5,857 bases of DNA, from contig JAAUVF010000062.1 in NCBI GenBank assembly GCA_012030815.1, positions 1-5,857 on the forward strand, given 5' to 3'. The DNA comes from Nanobdellota archaeon. GTDB lineage: Archaea; Thermoproteota; Nitrososphaeria; Nitrososphaerales; Nitrosopumilaceae. How positions within the stretch are numbered: the stretch's first letter is position 1; each line of letters starts with the position of its first letter. A program made the translations under genes and the position numbers. Shown here in pieces: positions 1 through 5,857 of this stretch. Under the pieces are notes generated by a model. The model had not been told where the DNA came from, did not search any database, and worked only from the letters and a program-made list of their open reading frames with translations.

Positions 1-34
1 TGTACAAAACTAAAATTAGGTAATATGTACAAAA
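1..34. repeat. Short direct repeat TGTACAAAA (1-9 and 26-34)
   Basis: The nine bases TGTACAAAA occur at 1-9 and again at 26-34, a 25-base period, in the AT-rich region downstream of carB. Each copy begins with the palindrome TGTACA. The region is too short and cut by the window edge to say whether more copies follow. It may be chance in AT-rich DNA. Confidence 0.35.
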
Positions 35-50
35 ATAAAGAATAAAAATT
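12..50 (-). terminator. T-rich archaeal-type terminator after carB
   Basis: Immediately after the carB stop (TAA, complement of 51-53), the minus strand reads two closely spaced T-rich runs (complement of 45-50 and 31-41), with no GC-rich hairpin. Archaeal RNA polymerase is known to terminate at such oligo-T tracts without a stem-loop. Position and composition fit the end of the carAB transcript. This is inferred from sequence only. Confidence 0.5.
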
Positions 51-3000
51 TTATTCTATTTTATCATATGGCTCGATTGGATCTCTTGTTGTTTTGTTAT
101 CTTTAAGCCATTCCAAAGTTTTGACAAAAGAATCAGCCAGCTCAATAGTTGTAAGAACTGGAATTCCTAATTCCAAAGACTTTCTTCTAATCTGATACTC
201 ATCTTCAAGCATTCCAACATATTTTTCAAGTGTGGATGTACTTGGAATATTTATTATGAAATCAATTTTTCGTTCATAAAGTAAATCAGCAATGTTTGGC
301 TTTCTATTAGGCTCAGAGATTTTATGAACTACTTCAATGTCGCCGATTTTTTCTTCAAAAAAATTCTGCAGTGTGCTCTGTTGCAACTATTTTAATCCAA
401 AGGTTCTTTAATCGTGCAATTGGTTGTAGTAATTTTTCTTTATTTTGAGAGCCACCAACTGTAACAAGTGCAGTTCCTGTTTGTGGCAGGTGATATCCTG
501 CAGAGGTAAGCCCCTTTGCAAGTGCATCATAAAAGCTAGTTCCAAAGCATGCTACCTCACCAGTAGATTGCATCTCCACACCTAGTCGTATGTCTGCTCC
601 CTCTAAGGCCATAAAGGAAAATTGTGGAACCTTGATTCCAAAATTATGAATTTTTTGCCATTTATTTTCAGGCAGTTTAGGCAAAGGTTTACCCAAAATT
701 GCATTTGCTGCAAGCATGATTAGATTTGTTTTAACAAGTTTTGATACAAACGGCATAGAACGTGATGCTCTAATGTTTAATTCAATCACATAAACATGAT
801 CATCATGTATTAAAAATTGTAAATTAAATGGTCCTTTGACATTAAACGTTTTTGCAATCTTTATAGAATATTCAGTAATTGTTTCAATTGTTTTATTGTT
901 TAGTCTCCACGGTGGAATACACATCATAGCATCACCAGAGTGAACACCCGCACTTTCAATATGTTCAACTATAGCTCCAATGATAACATCAGTCCCATTA
1001 CTTACTCCATCAACATCAACTTCAAGTGAGTTTAACATGAATTTGGATATTACAACAGGATGATCAGGCGATACATCGGTTGCTTCTTTGACATATTTTT
1101 TTAATTCATCTTGAGACCAAACAACTTTCATTGCAGCGCCAGATAACACATAAGAAGGTCTAACAATTACTGGAAACCCTACATCGTTTGCAAAAATCTT
1201 AGCCTCGTTAACATTTGAAAATGCTTGCCAACGCGGTTGCTTAATATGTAATTTATCTAATTCGGCACTAAATTTGGAGCGGTCTTCGGCTTTATCAACA
1301 TCATTTGCACTAGTACCCATGATGTTAACACCAAGTTTTGCAAGACCAAGTGTAAGATTATTTGCAGTTTGGCCACCAACACAAGTGATAATTCCTTTAG
1401 GATTTTCAAATTCTGCAATATCCAAAATTCTTTCTAGGGTTAATTCTTCAAAGTACAATCTACTACATATATCATAATCAGTTGAAACAGTTTCAGGATT
1501 ACAGTTTACAACTGAAACATTTTTTTCACCATTTTCTTGCAAGCCCCAAACCATGTTTACAGTACCCCAATCAAATTCCACACTACTGCCAATTCTGTAA
1601 GGGCCGGCACCCAGAACTATTACTCCTTTTTCATCAGGGTTAACTTGAATATCATTTTGATTACCACCGTATGTCAAATAAAGATAGTTAGTAACAGCAG
1701 GCCATTCAGCTGCCAAAGTATCAATTTGCTTTACAGATGGTAACACACCAGCTTTTTTGCGTATTTCACGTACTTCTTCAGGAGATTTGTCTTTTGCACG
1801 AGCAATCTGTTTATCAGAGAATCCCAATTTTTTAGATTCCCAAAGTAACGGAGTTGCAAGTTCTTCTTGTTTTAATTTAGATTCAGTATCCACAATATTT
1901 TGATTTTTCAATAAACCATGGGTCAATTGCAGATAATTTGTAAATTCTATCAACTGAAATTCCAATTTTGAGTGCAGCTGCAACATAATACAAAATCAAG
2001 TCATCAGGATGAGAAAGACGATCTTCTATTTGCTCTTCATCAAATGTTTTCATGTTTGCTCGGTTTAGAACTAGACCATCATTTCCAATGTCAAGCATAC
2101 GAATTGCTTTTTGCAATGATTCCTCAAAGCTTCGTCCAACGGCCATAACTTCACCAACGGACTTCATTGTAGGTCCTAGTTTTCTTTTTACAAGATCAAA
2201 TTTTCCAAAATCCCAACGAGGATGTTTACATACAACATAATCCAAGGATGGTTCAAAACAAGCAGTAGTTGATTTTGTGATTCTATTTACTAATTCAGGA
2301 AGTGTATAACCTAATCCAATTTTTGCAGACATGTATGCAAGTGGGTATCCTGTTGCTTTACTTGCAAGAGCAGAAGAACGTGATAATCTTGGATTAATTT
2401 CAATTGCAACATATCTATCAGATTCAGAATCTAACGCATATTGAATATTACATTCACCTACTATTCCAACATGTTTTGTTGCACGTAAAGCTGCAGTTCG
2501 TAACATGTGATATTCATGATTGTTGATTGTCTGTGAAGGTGCAACTACAATGTTATCACCAGTGTGAACTTTCATTGAAAGTACATTTTCCATATTACAA
2601 ACAATCACATTGTTACCTTCCCAATCCTGCATCACTTCGTATTCTATTTGCTTCCAATGTCCAATGTATTCTTCAACTAGAACTTGGCCTACAAGGCTAG
2701 CACGCAATCCTCGTTCTACAATTTCGTGTAATTCAATTTCATTATATGCAACTCCACCACCCTTACCTCCAAGTGTATATGCAACTCGAATAATTACAGG
2801 ATATCCTAATTCCTGAGCTATTTCTTTTGCATCTGTAAAATTTCTAACTGTTCTACTTTTTAGAACTGGAACATTACATTCAGTCATAGAATCTTTGAAG
2901 AGTTGTCTATCCTCAGTTCTTTGAATGCCAGGAATTTGTGTACCTAAAACATGAACCCCATACTTTTCAAGTATACCAGCTTCGGCAAGATTAATACCAC

Positions 3001-3314
3001 AATTCAAAGCAGTCTGACCCCCATATGCCAGCATTATTCCATCTGGTCTTTCCTTTTCGATAACAGATTCTACATACTCAGTATTTACAGGTAAGAGATA
3101 CACATTATTTGCAAATCTTGTATCTGTCTGAATTGTTGCAATATTTGGATTGATTAGAATACTTTTCAGTCCATCTTCGTGTATTGCTTTGAGGCATTGG
3201 CTTCCGGAGTAGTCAAATTGACGGTCGTTTTTAGCGACTCTCGCCGGCTTCTCCGATTTTTATTGCCCCACTACCAAGTACAAGAATTTTTTTTATCGAC
3301 TCATTTTTTGGCAG
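51..3314 (-). CDS. carB: Carbamoyl phosphate synthetase large subunit, interrupted by frameshifts
   Basis: CarB is the ATP-using subunit: it makes carboxyphosphate, then carbamate, then carbamoyl phosphate from bicarbonate, ammonia from CarA and two ATP, for pyrimidine and arginine synthesis in the cytoplasm. The full span corresponds to about 1,080 residues, the normal length (E. coli 1,073). The N-terminus reads PKNESIKKILVLGSGAIKIG, then GEAG, then FDYSGSQC after an extra 22 bases. The first ATP-grasp half has the loop LGGKGGG (2753-2773) and metal/ATP ligands in EINPRLSR (Glu codon 2399-2401). The second half starts GVIVLGAGPYRIGSSVEFDW and has ELNIRASR (Glu codon 781-783) and FVSK. The last ~130 residues are the MGS-like allosteric domain. 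The frame is lost at 3218-3242 (22-base insertion), 1895-1910 (A runs; likely two missing A, giving IEKIKNIVD) and 357-363 (a run of 7 where 6 restores EFFEEKIGD). The start is CTG at 3314, supported by a GGAGG nine bases upstream. The gene overlaps the carA end by 14 bases. The residues are intact, so the breaks are probably sequencing errors. Family identity is certain; archaeal origin is likely. Confidence 0.96.
3218..3242 (-). other. 22-base insertion in the carB N-terminal motif
   Basis: Between the Gly codon ending GEAG (3243-3245) and the Phe codon starting FDYSG (3215-3217) there should be one Glu codon, but 25 bases are present. The surplus of 22 bases adds an in-frame TAA on the minus strand and shifts the frame. 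It is more GC-rich than its surroundings and contains a small GTCG/CGAC stem around a CTAAAAA loop. It is not a homopolymer change, so it differs from the other lesions here. Its origin is unknown. Confidence 0.85.
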
Positions 3315-4514
3315 ATTTGCCTTCCTCCATAAGGTGTTTGAGTTCTTCAAAGACGAATTTACAATCGTAAGGTCCTGGTGCAGCTTCAGGATGAAACTGA
3401 ACTGCAATACAGTTTTGTTTTTTGTGTTTGATTCCTTCGACTGTTTTATCGTCTGCGTTTGTAAACCATAAAGTAAATTCAGATGTTTTCAATGATTCAG
3501 GAGTTATTCCATAACCATGATTCTGACTTGTGACATAGACTTGATTGTTTTCCAAATTAACACACGGTTTATTTTGTCCTCTATGACCATATTTTAATTT
3601 GTAAGTTTCAGTGTTACCAGCAAGACCGATTATTTGTGCACCTAGACAAATTCCAAGTGTTGGAATATTTTTTTCAATTAATTTTTTGGTCAGTTTCAAT
3701 TAGTATCTGGACATTTTTGAGGATCTCCAGGACCATTACTAATCACAACTCCTTGTGGGCGATAAGACATAATTTTTTCAAAAGAGGTATTCCAAGGTAA
3801 TCGTATTACCTTGTAGCCAAGTTCACGAATGTTTCTCAGTATAGCATTTTTTGTACCAGTATCAATTACAACAACAGATTTTTCTTCAGAACCATAAATC
3901 ATTTCTTGCTTTGTAGATACAGTGTCCATAAACTGCTCAGAATTATAATGAGGTGCAACTGCTAGTTGTTTTTTGACTTCGTCTACATTAATTTCAGTGT
4001 CAGAAACTACCAAAGCTGCCATTTTTACTCCACCTTGACGTAAATTTTTTGTTACTGCTCTTGTATCAATTCCAGAAATTCCAGGAATTTTTTCATTGTA
4101 TAACCATTCATCCAAAGTCATAGACATATTCCAATGACTAGCAGATAATGAGAGTTCATGGACAACTAAGCCGCGTATTTGGATTTTATTTGATTCAAAA
4201 TATGTAGATATTCCATCCTTGTCTTTGATTGATGGATCTGGGACTCCATAATTGCCTACAAGAGGGTAAGTTAGTGTAAGAATTTGGCCACTATATGAGG
4301 GATCAGTCAGAGTCTCAGTGTATCCAACCATTCCGGTATTAAAGACAATTTCACCAAAAACAGTTGTAGGATAACCAAAGCCCATACCCTCTAAAACCGT
4401 GCCATCATCAAAAATTAGCTTCCCAAACTTGTTTGTGTGGACTGATTTCTTTGTAGTAATGTGACCCTCGACGAGTACTTTTGATTCTGGATTTAAGTTT
4501 TTGAAGGCTGATCG
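3301..4514 (-). CDS. carA: Carbamoyl phosphate synthetase small subunit (glutaminase), one internal frameshift
   Basis: CarA hydrolyses glutamine and channels ammonia to CarB. The N-terminal CPSase domain reads KFGKLIFDDGTVLEG (about 4430-4386), then FGEIVFNTGMVGYTETLTDP and, further on, GISGIDTR and GPGDP, all conserved in the family. The class I glutamine amidotransferase domain follows, with nucleophile Cys in LGICLGAQ (codon 3646-3648) and the His and Glu of FHPEA (codons 3391-3393 and 3385-3387), so the catalytic triad is complete. The frame breaks near 3697-3705, between GPGDPQKCPDT and KKLIEKNIP; one lost base, or two surplus bases giving TIETAKKLIE, would restore it. The start is not visible: the frame is open back to a TAG at 4515-4517 but holds no ATG, GTG or TTG before the Met at 4385, which lies inside the conserved domain. 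A TTG at 4527 would join the frame if one A is surplus in the run at 4499-4503. The stop overlaps carB. Product is certain; the 5' end is not. Confidence 0.95.
3324..3328 (-). promoter_or_regulatory. Shine-Dalgarno GGAGG deciding the carB start
   Basis: The minus strand reads GGAGG nine bases before CTG at 3314-3312, the first codon of the frame that leads into PKNESIKKILVLGSG. The only nearby ATG (3304-3302, overlapping the carA stop as ATGA) opens a frame that stops after three codons. The SD therefore favours the CTG position. The site lies inside the carA coding end, which implies translational coupling. Confidence 0.55.
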
Positions 4515-4533
4515 CTAAAAAAGGCAATGGATC

Positions 4534-4785
4534 TTAAAGAGCACGGAATTCTTCACTCCACTTGTGATATGCACGTACCATTCAAGTGAAACGCTTGGTT
4601 TTCTTCTTTCCATTATTGCTTTAAAGTCAGCAGTTAAGAGTTTCACGTGGTTGTATTGGTGTTTCACCTTCTACGGGTTCATGATAATCAGGAGCATTAA
4701 ATATTTCATGAACTGCCTTGATTTGTGCTGCCTGACATACATCTTTGATATCACTTGCACTGTAACCATCAAAAAGTTTTTGAGA
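4534..4785 (-). CDS. AAA ATPase (Vps4/katanin-like), C-terminal fragment only
   Basis: The fragment begins in KLFDGYSASDIKDVCQAA, the helical-lid motif of classical AAA ATPases (family consensus roughly GYSGADI), followed by an acidic linker DYHEPVEGE. After two one-base corrections it continues RELLTADFKAIMERRKPSVS, then MVRAYHKWSEEFRAL and a TAA at 4534-4536. The ending, with a DF-x-A-(I/L) helix, RKPSVS and a final amphipathic helix, resembles Vps4/katanin-type proteins. The Walker A, Walker B and arginine-finger region would lie upstream and is absent because the sequence changes to unrelated DNA at about 4777-4790. The frame is disturbed at 4641-4643 (one A too many on the minus strand) and at 4581-4582 (one A too few). 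It ends about 20 bases before the carA open frame, so it may be co-transcribed with carAB. Such proteins remodel or disassemble complexes; the substrate cannot be told. It could also be another Cdc48-like AAA protein. Confidence 0.72.
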
Positions 4786-4790
4786 GTTCT
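4777..4790. other. Join between archaeal-like and planctomycete-like DNA
   Basis: To the left the minus strand encodes the AAA lid (KLFDGYSASD) in AT-rich codons. To the right, in a different frame, it encodes the HEAT-like protein (PPLLESRTAEL) in GC-rich codons. Both proteins lose family sense here within a few residues of each other. No insertion sequence, tRNA, integrase or repeat is visible at the join. Confidence 0.8.
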
Positions 4791-5297
4791 GCCGTGCGAG
4801 ATTCCAACAAGGGAGGCAATTGATCCGGCGTAAACAAACGTGCCGAAAAGAGACGACGTTCGGCATTCAGGATCTGGCCGAAGATGATCCGCGAGTCCCC
4901 GTTATCCCCGCAGATGGACTTGAAACGATCCCATTGCGGCAGTCGTTGAGCGATTTCGACCGTCGGAGTCTGGAGAAAAGCGTCCAATTCGTCATCAAAC
5001 AAACTCCTGTGCAAGCGTTCGAGAATCTGCCCCAGCCGGAATTTGGTCTCTCCCGGGGATGTGGCCGCAATCTGTTCCAGCATCGCAACAGATTCCACCG
5101 GAACTTTCAGCAAGTCTCTTGTGGCTTGCTGTCGGTCAGCGAACTCGGTGCTCGAGAGTCGTTCGACAAGTAATCGCAAGCTTGTTTCCGAAGACTCGGC
5201 GCCTACTTTGGTCTCCAATTCTTGCTGTGCGGAGGCTGTTTCCACGTCACCGAGGAAAAGCAGTACTTGCAATCAGAATGAAAAGCAGCCGGGACAT
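4786..5297 (-). CDS. Exported HEAT-like repeat protein, planctomycete type, 3' truncated
   Basis: The start is ATG at 5297. It gives MSRLLFILIA and, after one base is removed from the AA at 5270-5271 (approximate), VLLFLGDVETASA followed by QQELETK. This is a clear Sec signal peptide: Arg at 3, a hydrophobic core, and an ASA|QQ cleavage site at about residue 23. The mature part has LRLLVERLSSTEFADRQQAT, then LLKVPVESVAMLEQIA and RLGQILERLHRS. These paired helices with an 'S-x-E-F-x-x-R-Q-x-A' pattern are typical of HEAT/ARM-like repeats in secreted Planctomycetes proteins. The segment DDELDAFLQTPTVEIAQRLP, then QWDRFKSICGDNGDSRIIFG, looks like a conserved domain I cannot name. The reading frame enters unrelated DNA after ESRTAEL and stops by chance at 4769, so the true C-terminus is missing. 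Without the frame correction only a TTG start at 5272 would be seen, losing half the signal peptide. An upstream ATG at 5345 is less likely because it puts 16 extra residues before the signal. Function unknown; probably protein-protein contact in the periplasm. Confidence 0.7.
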
Positions 5298-5596
5298 TTG
5301 CGGATAAAACCGGGGAAATTCGGGAAAACACGCGATTGGCGACATCAAAGGAACACGGTATGTTCTACCTGAGACGGCATTGTGACCGATTTCTATCGTC
5401 CGCGCCGCAGCATTTTTCGCTGTTTGAGACGAATTCGGCAGGCGTGCGCCGTGTTGGCAGTTTGGGTGGAATGTGACTGCAATGAACGGCAGAGCGGAAC
5501 TGAATCTGCGGTTTCGAGTTGGTTCACAGCTCGATCGGACGCAAATTGCCCGGAAAGCCCCGCAGCACGCTCCGCGCTATAAGCCGATGCTTATGA
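5298..5596. other. Region without a supported gene
   Basis: About 300 GC-rich bases between the S1/P1-like fragment and the HEAT-like gene. Frames on both strands are short and show no family resemblance. One minus-strand frame ends with VLRGFPGNLRPIEL and a stop at about 5524; it looks like a plausible protein C-terminus but cannot be joined to the upstream gene. The stretch before 5297 should hold the promoter of the HEAT-like gene, but I see no clear -35/-10 pair. A small palindrome, ACGATCAATCGT, lies just inside the neighbouring fragment at about 5609-5620. Confidence 0.4.
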
Positions 5597-5814
5597 TCAG
5601 CAGTTGCTTACGATCAATCGTGTCGGAAGCTGCTGAGAAATGGCCGGACTGAGTGATATCTGAGCGGATTTGCTTATTTCGCGTTGCTGGGCCGGATTCA
5701 TCAAGTCGTACGCAATCACGGCAACCATGTGGTGCCCCCGACGCTGCCCAACCCCATGCCAGTGGCGACGTCAGCCCACAAAACAAAAAAACGCCCCAAA
5801 CCAAAACGCTGCAT
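5597..5814 (-). CDS. S1/P1-nuclease-like exported protein, N-terminal fragment with frameshifts
   Basis: Three minus-strand frames are needed to read it. From ATG at 5814: MQRFGLGRF; after removing one base from the 7-base run 5785-5791: LFCGLTSPLAWG; after removing one G from the 5-base run 5735-5739: WAASGHHMVAVIAYDLMNPA followed by QQREI. The first part is a signal peptide. The mature start, W-A-A-S-G-H, matches the S1/P1 family, where Trp1 and His6 of the mature enzyme bind zinc in the three-zinc active site (P1 nuclease starts WGALGH). The VA-x-IAYD helix after it also fits. S1/P1 enzymes are secreted, zinc-dependent single-strand nucleases and 3'-nucleotidases of about 250-300 residues. 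Here family sense fades after QQREI and the frame stops at 5597, so some 200 residues are missing: an internal deletion, more errors, or a decayed gene. The remaining zinc ligands cannot be seen. Nuclease activity is not shown; related secreted planctomycete proteins are largely uncharacterised. Confidence 0.5.
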
Positions 5815-5857
5815 CAAAACTCTCACTGACCAGGAACTGTCACGAAACTATTCAAAA

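Noticed and set aside
3218..3242. The carB insertion as a tiny archaeal bulge-helix-bulge intron
   Set aside because: The GTCG/CGAC stem lies wholly inside the inserted bases, and I cannot build a central 4-bp helix between the insert's 5' end and the downstream exon with 3-base bulges. Relatives' carB genes are not known to me to carry introns here.
3229..4521. Inverted pair TTTTTAGCGA (about 3229-3238) and TCGCTAAAAA (about 4512-4521) as a paired element
   Set aside because: A ten-base match is expected by chance many times between positions in 6 kb of AT-rich DNA, and neither copy has extended flanking similarity.
4627..4866. A 79-residue protein starting MPNVVSFRHV
   Set aside because: Its first third is the HEAT-like gene read in the wrong frame, its middle is the AAA fragment, and its last residues come after a frameshift; it is an artefact of the join.
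4820..5372. Plus-strand ORFs of 82-117 codons over the HEAT-like gene
   Set aside because: They run antisense to a coherent protein with a signal peptide and have low-complexity, Arg/Ser-rich translations without any family pattern; they are typical GC-rich shadow frames.
5382..5582. Plus-strand 66-codon ORF
   Set aside because: Arg- and Ala-rich with no recognisable motif and no clear ribosome site; it lies in the likely upstream region of the HEAT-like gene.
1..5857. CRISPR array, transposon, toxin-antitoxin or defence system
   Set aside because: No regularly spaced repeats, transposase, terminal inverted repeats or recognisable defence proteins were found on either strand.

Overview
The window holds two unrelated pieces of DNA joined at about position 4777-4790. 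Positions 1 to ~4780 are AT-rich (a sampled 60-base stretch at 2401 is 30% GC). They carry, all on the minus strand, the tail of an AAA ATPase, then carA, then carB. The protein sequences look archaeal and most resemble low-GC marine ammonia-oxidising Nitrososphaerota (Thaumarchaeota); that placement is from memory of the families, not from a search. Positions ~4790 to 5857 are GC-rich (60% in a sampled stretch at 4861). They carry pieces of two secreted proteins of a kind typical of Planctomycetes, also on the minus strand. Both genes at the join are cut in mid-domain, so a chimeric read or misassembly is the simplest explanation. Marine or sediment metagenomes commonly contain both groups.

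Layout in transcription order (right to left). 5814-5597: the start of an S1/P1-nuclease-like exported protein, readable only after two homopolymer corrections. 5596-5298: no gene I can support. 5297 to ~4786: an exported HEAT-like repeat protein, cut off by the join. About 4785-4534: C-terminus of a Vps4/katanin-type AAA ATPase, whose ATPase core is missing. 4514-3301: carA. 3314-51: carB, overlapping carA by 14 bases. 50-1: T-rich termination signal on the minus strand.

CarA and CarB form carbamoyl phosphate synthetase. CarA releases ammonia from glutamine, and CarB uses two ATP and bicarbonate to turn it into carbamoyl phosphate for pyrimidine and arginine synthesis. The short gap after the AAA gene and the carA/carB overlap suggest one transcription unit.

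Almost every gene is broken by one-base length changes, mostly in runs of A/T or G/C, while active-site residues remain intact on both sides. This is the mark of uncorrected sequencing error and not of gene decay. One lesion does not fit that pattern: a 22-base insertion in the first conserved motif of carB. I found no convincing new biological system. The points worth checking are the join, the 22-base insertion, the CTG start of carB with its Shine-Dalgarno, and the hidden S1/P1-like gene.
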